A stretch of DNA of 64,000 nucleotides from Bremerella cremea (GCF_003335505.1 NZ_QPEX01000011.1:124001-188000); one strand, 5' to 3'; positions 34,470 to 45,017 are shown, counted from the first letter of the stretch. Made by a program: numbers and translations. The notes: a model not told the origin generated them from the letters alone.

Positions 34470-35972
34470 TTAGCGTGGGCCAGGGGCGTTGATCTCGGAC
34501 GACTTGCGATCGAAGCCAGGCCAGTCGCCGTAGGGGCGATCGCCGCGGATGCGCTCGCCCGTTTTGCTATCGATGTAACCCATCTCTCGATCGTAGTGAT
34601 CGATTGTGTAGTTCGTGGGCACGCTGTCACCTGTCTCTTTCTGCCAGGTATCCATCACGCTACGAAGTTCGGCCAAGTGTTTGGCGTATTGCTGATCGCT
34701 GATCAGGTTATTGGTTTGCAGCGGGTCTTTTCTGGTGTCGTAAAGTTCCTCGCTCGGTCGCGGTTCCAATAATACATCGGCCTGAGGAGCGGTCAGTTTG
34801 CCTTCTGCGTTGGCAGTCTGCAGATCTTTGTGCGAAGGGGAACTGACCGAATCAGCCGGGCCCAGCCACGCTTTCTCAGGCCGAGCATTCCGAACGTATA
34901 ACATCCCTTGGCTGTCACGCACGGCGCGTCCGTGGGCTTCGTAGTCGTGCCAGTTATGTTCGCTAAATGCGTAATGGCGATGCACTGCGGTTGGATCTTG
35001 CAGCACGTTGGCAAAGCTGAATCCTTGGAACTGCTCGGGCACTTTCGCACCAGCCAAGGTGAGCACGGTCGGGGCAATATCGATCACGCTTATCAAGCTT
35101 TTCGTTGTGCTGCCGGGCTGCTCAATTCCCGCAGGCCAATGCAGCACAAACGGCGTCTTCATACCGCTATCGTGAACGCGCGTCTTGCCGCGCGGGAAAG
35201 GTCGACCGTTGTCAGCCATGACAAAGATTAACGTGTTGTCCAAAGCGTTTTGTTTCTTCAATTCGGCAACCACTTGCCCGATGAAGTAATCGAAGCGGGT
35301 GACTTCGTTGTGATACGAAGCCAGATCGTCGCGGGTTGCTGGTGTGTCGCGCAGGTAGGGCGAAACCTCGACGTCCGCTGGATTGTGCTTGGGGCCGTAC
35401 CGGTCTTCCCTCCACTCGTTGTCACCATTCCAATCGCGATGGGCATCGGTCGCGGCGAACCAGAAGAAGAAGGGCTGGTCTTGCGGGCGTTTCTGCACGA
35501 CGTCGACCCAATGTCCTTCGCCCCCTTTATTGCCAGGAACATTAGGCCCTCGTTTGGTATCCCATACAGCTTGTTCGTTGGCGTTGTCTTGCGGCATATG
35601 ATCTTTGCCAGCCAGTGCCGTGTAGTAGCCAGCTTCTTTCAGCAACTTGGGGAACTTGATCAAGTGTTCTGGCAGCGGACGATGCAGCTCGCTGGCCGCC
35701 CCGTTGTTGTGTGGATAGCGCCCGGTAATGATGCTACAGCGACTCGGGCTGCAACTGCTGGCGGTCAGATAGGCGTTGGTGAACTTCATCCCATCGGCAG
35801 CCAAGGCATCGATGTTCGGCGTTCGAGCTCCTTGGTTTCCATAACAGCCGAAGTCATTCCAACTGACGTCGTCGGCAATAAAGACAACAAAATTTGGCCG
35901 CTCTGCCGCCGAGAGAAGTGAGGGGGCAAAGCAAATCAGCAGCAGTGCAAACCGAAAGGGAAGGGGAGGCAT
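34470..35972 (-). CDS. Secreted sulfatase, N-sulfoglucosamine sulfohydrolase-like
   Basis: 500 residues from the ATG at 35972 (a frame to 36020 spoils the signal peptide). Signal FRFALLLICFAPSLLSAA. Cys74 in SCSPSRCSIITGRYPHNNGA is the formylglycine site; IADDVSWNDFGCYG and MADNGRPFPRGK hold metal ligands and AGKDHMPQD replaces the usual GKWHLG. The HNNGA and KDHMP features resemble heparan N-sulfatase-like enzymes, but substrate is not certain. It is convergent to the lipoprotein cassette and not in an operon with other sulfatases. Confidence 0.92.
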   Translation of the reverse strand: MPPLPFRFALLLICFAPSLLSAAERPNFVVFIADDVSWNDFGCYGNQGARTPNIDALAADGMKFTNAYLTASSCSPSRCSIITGRYPHNNGAASELHRPLPEHLIKFPKLLKEAGYYTALAGKDHMPQDNANEQAVWDTKRGPNVPGNKGGEGHWVDVVQKRPQDQPFFFWFAATDAHRDWNGDNEWREDRYGPKHNPADVEVSPYLRDTPATRDDLASYHNEVTRFDYFIGQVVAELKKQNALDNTLIFVMADNGRPFPRGKTRVHDSGMKTPFVLHWPAGIEQPGSTTKSLISVIDIAPTVLTLAGAKVPEQFQGFSFANVLQDPTAVHRHYAFSEHNWHDYEAHGRAVRDSQGMLYVRNARPEKAWLGPADSVSSPSHKDLQTANAEGKLTAPQADVLLEPRPSEELYDTRKDPLQTNNLISDQQYAKHLAELRSVMDTWQKETGDSVPTNYTIDHYDREMGYIDSKTGERIRGDRPYGDWPGFDRKSSEINAPGPR

Positions 35973-36224
35973 GACGAGGAAACCTGGGGGGATGGAAGAC
36001 AAGAGCTGAGAGGGGAGCACTGGAACTTAATGATGTCTGCGCCGGTAATCCAACATGCCAACGGACCGATTTGCCACGAATCCAGGGCTTCCGTTGGTTG
36101 CCCCTATTGGATTGATGTCGCAGACCTCAATAGTATCATCAACTTCTCGGGGAAGTTCAAACGGGAAGTCTCCTAAGATAAAAGGGGATCATCATCTTGC
36201 TGCGATGTTCTTTGGCTTGGTGGA

Positions 36225-36623
36225 TCAATCGATGATCCCAGAAATGTCTTCCAAAAATTTCTGAAACTCGATGCGGTTCAGATAGTAAATCGTCCACACC
36301 GTCCACAGCCCCCAGGCAACAACTAAGTTGCCCATCACCGAGACATAGGTAATGAGACGCCCCACTGTAACCATCGGCCTGCTCAGCACCCACGTTCCCC
36401 AGGCCATGCTGATCAGCAAGAGGCACCACGCGTACTGATATAGAATGAAGTGGATCGAGGCGTGCCAGGGAAGTTGCCGCTGCGCGATCGGTTCCCACGA
36501 ATAATAGTATTCATCTCTCGCCGCAAACCGGGTTGTCAGGACGACCAGAAACGTGAAGAAGCAGACGCTTGTGACAAGATGGGCCGCAACTCGCCGAGGT
36601 AGTTTTATTTCGTCCAATCTCAT
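36225..36623 (-). CDS. Four-helix membrane protein, tandem copy
   Basis: 132 residues with four membrane segments. LPRRVAAHLVTSV at the start and TWVLSRPMVTVGRLITYVSVMGNLVVAWGLW in the second half line up with the neighbouring gene at 36679-37059 (LPRNIALPLMAS and the LLLTRPKVQVRSL...GNLAVAWIAW region). Shared GNLxVAW and TRP/SRP motifs show a tandem duplication. Role unknown. Confidence 0.78.
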   Translation of the reverse strand: MRLDEIKLPRRVAAHLVTSVCFFTFLVVLTTRFAARDEYYYSWEPIAQRQLPWHASIHFILYQYAWCLLLISMAWGTWVLSRPMVTVGRLITYVSVMGNLVVAWGLWTVWTIYYLNRIEFQKFLEDISGIID

Positions 36624-36678
36624 GGTGAGCTTTCTAGCTGCCTGAAAACGCTGTCGCCAGGGTCGTTATCGGCGAAAC

Positions 36679-37059
36679 TTAAAGAAACGGCGCGTTTGGT
36701 TCCAGTCGCATGACATGGGAGTGGTGGATAACAAAAGCCACCACCAAAGTCCAGGCAATCCAAGCCACTGCCAGATTGCCGGTAATGCCGAGATAAAGAA
36801 ACAGGCTCCGTACTTGGACCTTCGGCCTGGTAAGAAGCAAACCGCCCCAAATCGTGATTCCTAGGAATACAGGCCATAAGAAGGGATGCGTATCGAAGTA
36901 CGAATCCATTACTACTGAACCGTAGTGGATAATGATTCGAGACTCTTCAAATTGCACGAACAGATGTGTGAAACCGACGGTTATGCCCAGGAACAGCCAG
37001 CAACTAGCCATGAGGGGAAGTGCGATGTTGCGCGGAAGTTGCGGTGCGCTTAGGTTCAT
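36679..37059 (-). CDS. Four-helix membrane protein, tandem copy
   Basis: 126 residues with four membrane segments and a short soluble loop after the first. The helix pair separated by TRPKVQVRS and the following GITGNLAVAWIAW motif matches the next gene downstream on the same strand. The spacing between the two is 55 bases. No enzymatic motif; function unknown. Confidence 0.78.
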   Translation of the reverse strand: MNLSAPQLPRNIALPLMASCWLFLGITVGFTHLFVQFEESRIIIHYGSVVMDSYFDTHPFLWPVFLGITIWGGLLLTRPKVQVRSLFLYLGITGNLAVAWIAWTLVVAFVIHHSHVMRLEPNAPFL

Positions 37060-37233
37060 AGGTGGGAACCATGTCGGTAGATAGAAGGGTCAAGGTTTTT
37101 GTTCTAAGTGTATAGCGGTCGCAGCAAGTTCTGTCATCTTTTGGGTCGGCAATGCAGCGAGATATTTGGTGAACGTCGCCAAAGCACCTAAAATAAAAGC
37201 AAGACCTTCCTCCCTTCCTTGCAGGCCAATCTC

Positions 37234-38199
37234 ATGTCCCTTCCCCTTGATCGCCGACGATTTACCAAACTGGCTGCCGCGGGTGGGTTTTTGGCTGGGA
37301 CTGCGTTGCCGGATTGGGCTTGGTCCGCGGAAACGAAGCAGGCCACAGACCTGCGGTTGATGGAATTGGGCATCAACGCGTTGGCTCGCTCGCCGGAGAG
37401 GAGCTACTTTGCCGATGGGCATCGCGGAGCGAGTATGATCTCGGCGTACTTGCTGTGTACCGAGAACGATTTACCTCCGGCTGTTTTGGTGCGCATGACC
37501 GAGTTGTTTGATCTTAACTGGGCGAAGACGAAGCTCTGCGCGTCGTTTCCTGAAGGAGACCCAGACCCCAAAGCGATCGAAAAGGTGAGTCTTGCCCTGC
37601 TCGATGGCGGGCCAGTTCTGCGGGAAGTGGGGCACAATGTCATCTTTGCCAGTCTGGCAATTAAAACGTTCAGCGCGATGCCTCAACTGGCGACTCAACA
37701 ACGAGTCGCAGGCGTGTGCCAATTGATTCGGAGTTTCAAACCTTGGCGCGATGTCGAACCTGACGCCGATATCCAACCCCCTTCGTTCGCCGATCAAGCC
37801 GCTGCTTCGAAATTCATCCTGCAGGAAGCCAGTGCGGCGGTTGATCGCTTTCAGGGATTCGGTCAAGGTTTCGCCGGGCACATGCTGACCTTCGGTCAGG
37901 CGTTGGTCGAACTTGCCGAGATGGGGAACGAAGAATTAGCGGAAGGATGTCGCACGGCGTTCTGCAAATATGTAACGGTTACGCGGAAAGGGCCTGATGC
38001 TGACGCCCGACGCATTGCCGATCATCGTCCCTCGAAACTGCGACCCAACGAGGTAGAGTACTGGCAGAAACGAGGTGACAAGTCACTGGGAATCGGGCAC
38101 GTCTTTAAATATCCATACGGATACTATTATCTCTTGGCGAAGGCCAACGATCCGCAATTAGCCGAGAGTTGGGATGCCAAGGCCTTTTATCTTTTCTAG
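37234..38199 (+). CDS. Tat-exported protein of unknown function
   Basis: 321 residues from the ATG at 37234. The N-terminus is a twin-arginine signal, DRRRFTKLAAAGGFLAG, cleaved near AWSA. The rest is mostly helical and Ala/Leu-rich, with conserved-looking segments GHNVIFASLAIKTFSAM, FQGFGQGFAGHMLTFGQ and HVFKYPYGYYYLL. Export in folded state by Tat suggests a cofactor or early folding, but no binding motif is recognisable. It stands alone between membrane proteins and a porin. Confidence 0.78.
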   Translation: MSLPLDRRRFTKLAAAGGFLAGTALPDWAWSAETKQATDLRLMELGINALARSPERSYFADGHRGASMISAYLLCTENDLPPAVLVRMTELFDLNWAKTKLCASFPEGDPDPKAIEKVSLALLDGGPVLREVGHNVIFASLAIKTFSAMPQLATQQRVAGVCQLIRSFKPWRDVEPDADIQPPSFADQAAASKFILQEASAAVDRFQGFGQGFAGHMLTFGQALVELAEMGNEELAEGCRTAFCKYVTVTRKGPDADARRIADHRPSKLRPNEVEYWQKRGDKSLGIGHVFKYPYGYYYLLAKANDPQLAESWDAKAFYLF

Positions 38200-38460
38200 C
38201 GAGCCCAACGCCGCGAATCGAACTGGGGCTCCCCTTGAATTCGCTGGTAGTACGCATGCGAAAGCAACGATAAATCCCATTTCTTTTCTTGAGATTTAAA
38301 TGCACCGGTTGTTGCGATTGTTCTATGCGCTAAACCACATCTGCCGAATGAATGCCACACGCGAGTTGTAACTCTTCTTGGGGTGGTGCCGAAGGAAAGG
38401 GACGGATGGATTGACGCGGATGAAATGGTTGGACGGATATACTTTGAAGGGCAACGAGTG

Positions 38461-39846
38461 ATGGATCATTCGTTTCGGGGCAGGATTTTGGGCGTGGTAC
38501 TGCTAGGAATGATTGTCTTAGCTGATGCTGCGACTTTGCAGGCACAGTATGCGTTGCCCGATGTTCCGCCACCACCAGTCGTAAGCCCTGATATTAGTGC
38601 TGACATCGATGAACTGTACCGCCGTATCTCGGAGCTCGAACAGAAGATTGCAGAAACTCAGCCGGCAGCGGTTTCGCCAGGGCCGATCCAGTTGTTGCCA
38701 CCTTGCGAGGGTGAGGAACCGCCACCGTGTCCGTTCTCGAAGTGTGTGGGATACGATAACGGGTTCTATCTTCGCACGTGCGATTTGAACTACACGCTGA
38801 AGATTCGGGGTCTCTTTCAATTTCGGCACTACGCAGATTGGCGAAACACGACCGTCAACGACGAGTTTGAATCTGGCTTTGTGATCGAACGTGCTCCCAT
38901 TCTGTTTTCCGGTAACTTCATTTCTCCCCAGTTAAAGTACTGGTACATCCTGCAAGCCAGTCGAGCAAGCGGTACCGAGTTTTTGGAAGAAGGGAAGATT
39001 ATCTACGAGTTCGATAATGGGCTTCAATTTCAAGCAGGCCGATTTCGCGACCCTGGTTTTTTGCGGGAAATGGAGATTAGTTACGCACGTCAGCTTGCCG
39101 TCGAACGGTCTTACTACAACAGCGTATTCGCGACCGGCGTGCTGGAAGGCATCTCGCTTTCGAAGCAAAACGAAAATTACCGTTGGATCGCGTTTCTCAA
39201 CGATGGTCGCAACTCAGGTTTCTCGTCACGCAGTAAGGACTTCTATCAAGACAATGCGGATATCGCCCTTTCAGCATCGACCGATATCAAATTCTGTGGT
39301 GAGTGGGCCCAGTATGGTGACTTCACTTCCTGGCCAGACGAAGAACGTGCGAGCTTCCTGAGGCTGGCCATGTTTTGGGAAAACCCAGAACATGGTGACA
39401 CCGATCCGATGAACGATGAGGCTGGGCTCATTTCTTACGCCACCGAAATGACCTACGAAAGCCACGGATTCGCGGCATTCGCCTCCTTCGTGGGGCGTCA
39501 CTCTTTAGTCGAAGGGCAAGACATCAACCAGTTTGGTAGCATGTGCCAAGTTTCCTACCAAGTGATTCCGAATCATGGGGAGCCGTTCATGCGGTACGAG
39601 CACATTTGGTTCGATGGTTTCACCGATGTCGGGTCAGGAATCACGCCGGTCAACGATAGTACGCTTAATATCTTAGCCGCCGGTTTCAATTGGTATTTCC
39701 ATCGTCAAGGTTTGAAATTCACGATAGAAGCGATGCACGCCTTCGACGAAATTCCGTTCTCTTCGCCAAATACCGGTTTCTTGATTGACGAGCCTGGTGA
39801 GAGTGGCCAAACAGTGCTTCGTTCTCAGATCCAGCTGTTCTTTTAA
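38461..39846 (+). CDS. Outer-membrane porin, phosphate-selective O/P type
   Basis: 461 residues from the ATG at 38461. Signal peptide ends near LQA; a proline-rich stretch and a short coiled coil (DIDELYRRISELEQKIAETQ) follow, as in trimeric porins with a periplasmic stem. Then come TLKIRGLFQFRHYADW and many alternating beta strands (YEFDNGLQFQAGRFRDPG, RYEHIWFDGF), ending in the terminal strand VLRSQIQLFF with a C-terminal Phe that aids outer-membrane insertion. The pattern matches the OprO/OprP family. The solute cannot be told from the sequence; other planctomycetes have many such porins. Confidence 0.86.
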   Translation: MDHSFRGRILGVVLLGMIVLADAATLQAQYALPDVPPPPVVSPDISADIDELYRRISELEQKIAETQPAAVSPGPIQLLPPCEGEEPPPCPFSKCVGYDNGFYLRTCDLNYTLKIRGLFQFRHYADWRNTTVNDEFESGFVIERAPILFSGNFISPQLKYWYILQASRASGTEFLEEGKIIYEFDNGLQFQAGRFRDPGFLREMEISYARQLAVERSYYNSVFATGVLEGISLSKQNENYRWIAFLNDGRNSGFSSRSKDFYQDNADIALSASTDIKFCGEWAQYGDFTSWPDEERASFLRLAMFWENPEHGDTDPMNDEAGLISYATEMTYESHGFAAFASFVGRHSLVEGQDINQFGSMCQVSYQVIPNHGEPFMRYEHIWFDGFTDVGSGITPVNDSTLNILAAGFNWYFHRQGLKFTIEAMHAFDEIPFSSPNTGFLIDEPGESGQTVLRSQIQLFF

Positions 39847-40011
39847 CAGTTATCGCCCCGGCAGAGGGGATGATTGTGCGGATTATTGTGATGCAGACGG
39901 CCTGAGAACTTAGCTCGTCAGCTTCTCAAACGGAAACCATTGAGCCGCCTCGCCCCTTGAATTAGAGTGAAAATCATCTCTTTCACTTCTAGTCTTGCAA
40001 GGGTTAGGTTC

Positions 40012-40236
40012 ATGATTCGCCGCGTTGCCTTGTTATTGTTTGTCACGCTGGTCGTTGTGGGAAGTTCCGTCAACGTAGAAGCGGGAAACCTCTTTCGTTT
40101 TCGTCGAAGTTCGAACACGCACTACACACGCCACCTAGCTCCCCGAACGGTTACCCCGACCCCTGGTTACGAATACCAAACCAGCCGCTTCGAAGCTCGA
40201 ACGACTACCGGCTACACGATGTTATTCGGAATGTAA
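40012..40236 (+). CDS. Small secreted protein
   Basis: 74 residues from the ATG at 40012. A signal peptide (MIRRVALLLFVTLVVVGSSVNVEAGN) is followed by about 45 residues rich in Arg, Thr and Tyr (FRFRRSSNTHYTRH, PGYEYQTSRFEARTTTGYT). The mature part is basic and probably unfolded or surface-bound. Good signal peptide and cleavage site argue that it is real. Unknown function. Confidence 0.62.
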   Translation: MIRRVALLLFVTLVVVGSSVNVEAGNLFRFRRSSNTHYTRHLAPRTVTPTPGYEYQTSRFEARTTTGYTMLFGM

Positions 40237-40287
40237 CCGCGGTGGTTCGTTTGTTAGCCATGCCCTCAAGCGAATGTGGCATTGCCT

Positions 40288-42489
40288 CTAGACCTTGAAG
40301 CCGCCAATCAGGTCGTTGATTTCGTGGGCGAATTCGGCCAGATTGTCGCCGTACGAGCGAGTCGTCGTTGCGCCGGTGGCGGTTCGTTGCGTTGCTTTAT
40401 CGACAACAATTACGTTTTCGGTGATCTCTTGGCTGGCCGTAGCCGAGTCGTTAACCCCGGCAGAAATTGCCTTGGCGGACTCGGCGGTTTGGTTGATATT
40501 GGTCGAAATCTGTTTGGTGGTGACGCTCTGTTCTTCGACAGCCGAGGCAATTGAAAGACTTGCTTCGCGAATCTGTTCGATCACCTGAGTGATTGCACCA
40601 ATCGAGTTCACGGCATCGCTGCTAGAGTCTTGGATGCCGCTGACCGACTTGCGAATGTGTTCAATCGCTTCGGTTGTTTGGTGGGCAAGTTCTTTGACTT
40701 CGGTTGCTACCACCGCAAACCCCTTGCCAGCTTCCCCAGCACGCGAGGCTTCGATCGTGGCATTCAAAGCCAACAAATTGGTCTGTTCGGCGATATCTTG
40801 AATCACACCAACAATCTTTCCTATCGACTCGGCAGCGTCGCCCAGCTTTTGGATCTTGCCGTTACTCTCTTCTGCCAGGCGGGTGGCGTTGATCGCGATC
40901 GATGATGCCTTTTCGGTGTTTTTCGAGATATCTTCGATTGAACTGGTAAGCTCTCCGACCGAATCTCCAACAAAGGAAATATTGCCGGTGAGTTCCTGAA
41001 TGGAAGTTGCCATGGTATTCATCGTGGTGGCCATCTCTTCAGAAGCGGCCGCCACGCTGGTGCTGCGGCTTTTCGCTTCGCCAGCGCTATGAGTTAGCTC
41101 GGAAGCCGTGGTCAACATTTTCTCGGAGGTCTCTGAAAGCGATGACGCACACCCGGCAACGCGGCTGATGATGCCTTGCAGCTTGTCCATAAAGAGATTA
41201 AACCAGTTGGCCAACTCGCCGATCTCGTCTTTCGATTGAATATCGAGACGTTTCGTTAGGTCTCCTTCTCCTTGGGCAATATCTCGTAGCGAAGCGGTCA
41301 TGCTGTTGAGCGGCTTGACCAAAAGACGCGAAGCCACCACGGCAAAAATCGTGACGAAAGCCAAAACGATCACCGCCCCGATACCTACGTAGATCAGCAG
41401 CCAATTCAGACTGCTCCGCGCCGAAGTCACGGAAGAGCGAAAGTCGTCTTTGTAGACGCTAACACCGACAACCCAGTCCCAAGGTTTGTAATAAAACAAA
41501 GCAGCCAGTTTTTCTCGGGGGATTGGCTCTTCCTTGTTTTGCCAGAAATATTCGTGCTCGACAATCTCTCCAGGGGCCGCAGCCATCGATTTTGCGATCA
41601 TCTGCTCGATACATGGTTCGCCGTTGGCATCAAGCGTAGCAAGGATGTTCTCGCCGTTGCGGGCGCTGTCTTTGGAAACAAGATACATTCCTTTGTCCTT
41701 ACCGCTTCCTTGCACTACAAAAACGTAGCCACTTTTACTTAGGCTCACCTTTGCTAAACGCTGAGGAAGATCGGCGGCTTCCTCTTGCAGAAGCCCCACA
41801 TACAACGCGCCGATCACTTCGCCGGCAGCATTTTTCACTGGATGGTAAGCCGTTGAATACCATTTATCGACGACGAACGCTCGACCGTGATATGGTTCGC
41901 CACGAAGGAGCTTGTCGACCACGGGGTTGTTCGTGCCATCGGGGTTAACGGCGGGAATAAAGGTTCCAATTGCCCGTTGATCATCCTTCCCTTGAACACT
42001 CGTTGCCACCCGCAGCATGTCACCGGTTTCAGGTATTCGTTGAAAGATGGTACAGGTACCACCAGACCATTGAGAGACTTCATCTACAAAAGGAACGGGC
42101 TCATTAAGATCGCGAACCTGACCTAAGGGAGCACCATTGATTGAGAGGGCAGGAAGCTGCGTGAGCTTGGTATCGCCGGTGTACTGATTCGTACAGGCCC
42201 ATTCCAGTAAGTTCGCTTCTTGGACCAGGCTCCCCTTTTCGTCGAGCAACTGTTCGCTGAAGGCGATCGTGGTATCGAGTTGTTGACTTGTCAGTGTGTT
42301 CTGTGATTCAAGAATCAAGCGAACATTATGGGCCGCTGTCAGACTTTGCGTGTGGGCCATTTCTTCCGCTTGTTCTAACACGGTCTTATCGAGCGAAGAT
42401 CCGCTGATGAGCACAATCGTCAGAATAATGATCACACAAGCCAGAGGCCCAGTAAGGCTTAGCAGCAAGATCTTCGTTCCAATTCGCAT
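40288..42489 (-). CDS. Methyl-accepting chemotaxis protein with Cache sensor
   Basis: 733 residues. First membrane helix at about 7-29, a periplasmic region of some 330 residues with the Cache_3-Cache_2 layout ([51 protein letters not shown]), second helix at about 363-390, a HAMP domain ([26 protein letters not shown]) and the signalling domain with the conserved hairpin tip [19 protein letters not shown]. Ligand is a small organic molecule by family. No che genes are adjacent. It marks a motile life stage, as in budding planctomycetes with swarmer cells. Confidence 0.93.
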   Translation of the reverse strand: MRIGTKILLLSLTGPLACVIIILTIVLISGSSLDKTVLEQAEEMAHTQSLTAAHNVRLILESQNTLTSQQLDTTIAFSEQLLDEKGSLVQEANLLEWACTNQYTGDTKLTQLPALSINGAPLGQVRDLNEPVPFVDEVSQWSGGTCTIFQRIPETGDMLRVATSVQGKDDQRAIGTFIPAVNPDGTNNPVVDKLLRGEPYHGRAFVVDKWYSTAYHPVKNAAGEVIGALYVGLLQEEAADLPQRLAKVSLSKSGYVFVVQGSGKDKGMYLVSKDSARNGENILATLDANGEPCIEQMIAKSMAAAPGEIVEHEYFWQNKEEPIPREKLAALFYYKPWDWVVGVSVYKDDFRSSVTSARSSLNWLLIYVGIGAVIVLAFVTIFAVVASRLLVKPLNSMTASLRDIAQGEGDLTKRLDIQSKDEIGELANWFNLFMDKLQGIISRVAGCASSLSETSEKMLTTASELTHSAGEAKSRSTSVAAASEEMATTMNTMATSIQELTGNISFVGDSVGELTSSIEDISKNTEKASSIAINATRLAEESNGKIQKLGDAAESIGKIVGVIQDIAEQTNLLALNATIEASRAGEAGKGFAVVATEVKELAHQTTEAIEHIRKSVSGIQDSSSDAVNSIGAITQVIEQIREASLSIASAVEEQSVTTKQISTNINQTAESAKAISAGVNDSATASQEITENVIVVDKATQRTATGATTTRSYGDNLAEFAHEINDLIGGFKV

Positions 42490-42988
42490 CGCAATTGCCC
42501 CGTACGCTCTTTGATAATCTCATGGAGTCCGCCTTGACGTTGAACAAACAAAACTAGGTTGTGGATTGATTGAGCGAAATTCCAACTCATTAATTCCCGC
42601 TGTTGCCCAGCGATTCACGCTGTCGAAATCGTGAAAAGAAACAACGTTCGCAGCTTCTTCCTCATACAGAAGTTCTGCTTATCGCAGACGAATAGATACC
42701 GAAAAATCAAATCGCCATATCAAACATAGAAATACTTAAGCGCAAATCAGGACGAGAGTTAAACGAGCAAGCAGATGGGACTCAAGTCGCTACCTGGGGG
42801 TATCGACCGAAGCCGAAATGCCTCTCAGCTTAGATGTTCAGGAAACCTTTGCTTTGGCTGCGAACGAAGGTTGTGGATCACCGCAATGCGGAGGCGGGAA
42901 TGGCTGCGTTTGACCGAGCCGAATGGTCAAGAGATACTGAGAGAACGACTCGTTATCGATTTTCTGCTTCCCACCCGCCGAGGCCCTC
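42490..42988. other. Intergenic region between divergent chemoreceptor and sulfatase
   Basis: About 500 bases. A plus-strand open frame from 42775 runs into the sulfatase in another frame and is a shadow. No hairpin or repeat stands out. It should contain the two outward promoters. Confidence 0.4.
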
Positions 42989-44353
42989 ATGCTCCGTTTT
43001 GTCGTTCTGACACTGGCCATTGCCCTGCTTCCCGCGTCCCTGTTTGCTGCGGAAGAGAACAAGCCCAATGTCATTTTTATCTATGCCGACGATCTCGGTT
43101 ACGGAGATGTGGGTTGCTTCGGTCAGCAGATCATTCAAACGCCCCATTTAGATCAGATGGCCAACGATGGAGTAAAGCTCACAAGTTTCTACGCTGGCTG
43201 CACCGTTTGTCGTCCTTCGCGCTTGGTGCTGTGGACCGGCAAGCATCTCGGCCATCAGCCGATCAACGATAACAAGCCGTACACAATGCAATCGGATGAC
43301 TTCACCCTGGCCGAACTAATGAAGGAGCAAGGCTACGTTACCGGCGGCGTTGGCAAATGGGCGATGGGCACGCCAGGCAGCGGTGGTGAGCCAATCCATC
43401 ACGGATTCGACTTTTGGTGTGGCTACCTCGACCAAAGCGCGGCCCACAATTATTACCCAACGCATCTCTGGCGATGCGAAGGAGACAAGTGCGAAAAGCT
43501 ACCACTAGCAGGTAACGTGCTGATGGGCGACAAGAAGCCAGAGAATCGCGTAGCAAAGCTCGATGCTAGGAAGACTTACTCGCACGATGTTATGACAAAC
43601 GAAGCGTTTGACTTCATTCGCCGGAACCAAGATAAACCGTTTCTGCTGCATCTGCACTGGACCTTGCCGCACGCTAACAACGAAGGGGGCCGCGTCACCG
43701 GCAACGGCAGCGAAGTTCCCACCTACGGTCAATACAAAGATAAGGCTTGGCCCGACGCCGAAAAAGGTTTCGCAGAGATGGTTACCTACCTAGACGGAAG
43801 CGTCGGCCAACTGCGGGCTTTGTTAAAAGAATTGGACCTGGAAGAAAATACGCTAATCGTCTTCACCTCCGACAACGGACCGCATAACGAAGGAGGCCAC
43901 GATGTGAACTACTTCGATTCCAACGGACCTCTGAAAGGTTTCAAGCGATCGGTCTACGAAGGTGGTATCCGCGAACCATTTATCGCCGTCTGGCCCGGTA
44001 AGATCCCCGCCGGTACCGAGTCAGGCACAACGTTCAATGCCTACGATGTGTTGGCCACGTACGCCGATCTAACCGGCGCGAAAGATGTGCCTAAGAATGA
44101 CGGCCTCAGCTTCCTGCCCACACTGCTGGGCAAGCCAGATCCAGAAGCCGCCGAGCGAATCAGCTATTCGTCGTTCAACAAATCAGAAGCGGCCCGCTAC
44201 AAAGAATTCAAGGGAGTCCGCAAAGGCCCGAATCAGCCGCTGGAACTGTACGACCTGAGCGTTGACATCGGAGAAGAGCACAACATCGCGCAGGACAAGC
44301 CTGAGATGGTCGAGAAACTGACGAACTTTATCACCGAAGCGAAAGCGAACTAG
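42989..44353 (+). CDS. Secreted sulfatase
   Basis: 454 residues; signal LTLAIALLPASLFAA. Cys74 in CTVCRPSRLVLWTGKHLG is the formylglycine site, with Arg instead of Ser after the cysteine, still fitting CxPxR. YADDLGYGDVGCFG and TSDNGPHNEGGHD provide metal ligands. GVGKWAMG replaces the usual GKWHLG, with Ala-Met at the His position, possibly altering substrate handling. A start with GAGG five bases ahead supports the ATG. The next gene starts 11 bases after the stop. Confidence 0.92.
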   Translation: MLRFVVLTLAIALLPASLFAAEENKPNVIFIYADDLGYGDVGCFGQQIIQTPHLDQMANDGVKLTSFYAGCTVCRPSRLVLWTGKHLGHQPINDNKPYTMQSDDFTLAELMKEQGYVTGGVGKWAMGTPGSGGEPIHHGFDFWCGYLDQSAAHNYYPTHLWRCEGDKCEKLPLAGNVLMGDKKPENRVAKLDARKTYSHDVMTNEAFDFIRRNQDKPFLLHLHWTLPHANNEGGRVTGNGSEVPTYGQYKDKAWPDAEKGFAEMVTYLDGSVGQLRALLKELDLEENTLIVFTSDNGPHNEGGHDVNYFDSNGPLKGFKRSVYEGGIREPFIAVWPGKIPAGTESGTTFNAYDVLATYADLTGAKDVPKNDGLSFLPTLLGKPDPEAAERISYSSFNKSEAARYKEFKGVRKGPNQPLELYDLSVDIGEEHNIAQDKPEMVEKLTNFITEAKAN

Positions 44354-44363
44354 CGAGAACTGA

Positions 44364-44891
44364 ATGAGGTGCATTCCCTCTTTGCTTGCTGTTGCGTTAC
44401 TTGTACATGTGGTGAGTTCCGTAAAAGCGGTCGACGCCAACGACTTTGAGTTTGCACGGCCTTTTGTCGAATCGCTGGACGAGGGGATGTCGTGCGAAGT
44501 TCGCTACGATTCGGGGCGATTGCTGATTGAAGTGACGCTGCCTGACCAGCAGTTGGTTCCTCGGCGCGGAACTGGCTTGCCCATGGACGAAAAGATCGGG
44601 CCTTGGCGTGCGACCTTTCTGCTGGTCCCGATACTCGGCGCAGAGGACTTGAAACAAATGGAGGCTCTCGCGATTTCGGGCGATTCAAAACAAGGAAAGC
44701 ATCAACCGACCTATGCCCACTTTGCGGTCGATTCATATTGGTTTCGCGTCGGCTATCCCCTGTATGCTCCACGAGAAAAGGACGGACGGCAGAAAGTTGA
44801 AAAGTTTGTCCAACGCCTGAGCGAGAAAGCAAAGACCCTGTCAGGCACCGATGCATCGCCTCTTATTTCCCGCCTCCTCGTCGCACCGTAA
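44364..44891 (+). CDS. Secreted protein of unknown function cotranscribed with sulfatase
   Basis: 175 residues with a signal peptide (SLLAVALLVHVVSSVKA). The mature region is mixed alpha/beta: FARPFVESLDEGM, LLIEVTLPDQQLVPRRG, WRATFLLVPILG, ending in a basic helix QRLSEKAKTLSG. It starts 11 bases after the sulfatase stop, so translational coupling is likely. No family is recognised. Confidence 0.75.
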   Translation: MRCIPSLLAVALLVHVVSSVKAVDANDFEFARPFVESLDEGMSCEVRYDSGRLLIEVTLPDQQLVPRRGTGLPMDEKIGPWRATFLLVPILGAEDLKQMEALAISGDSKQGKHQPTYAHFAVDSYWFRVGYPLYAPREKDGRQKVEKFVQRLSEKAKTLSGTDASPLISRLLVAP

Positions 44892-44976
44892 CCAACCTTT
44901 CTCTTAGGCAAACAAAGTCCCCATATTAGGGGTCCGAACTCTTCGTAACTTCAACTGTCCTAACAAGATCGGTTCT

Positions 44977-45017
44977 CTCTGCCGTGTCATGTAACATCTT
45001 CCCGCGTTACGGCAGAG
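44977..45017 (+). promoter_or_regulatory. Leader hairpin ahead of ilvN
   Basis: CTCTGCCGT (44977-44985) pairs perfectly with ACGGCAGAG (45009-45017); an alternative pairing GTAAC (44991-44995) with GTTAC (45006-45010) uses the same right arm. It lies 110 bases ahead of the start. The two competing pairings recall attenuation, but I see no leader peptide with Leu/Val/Ile runs. Confidence 0.4.

Noticed and set aside
42775..43272. 165-residue open frame ahead of the sulfatase
   Set aside because: Two thirds of it overlaps the sulfatase in another frame and it has shadow-like composition.
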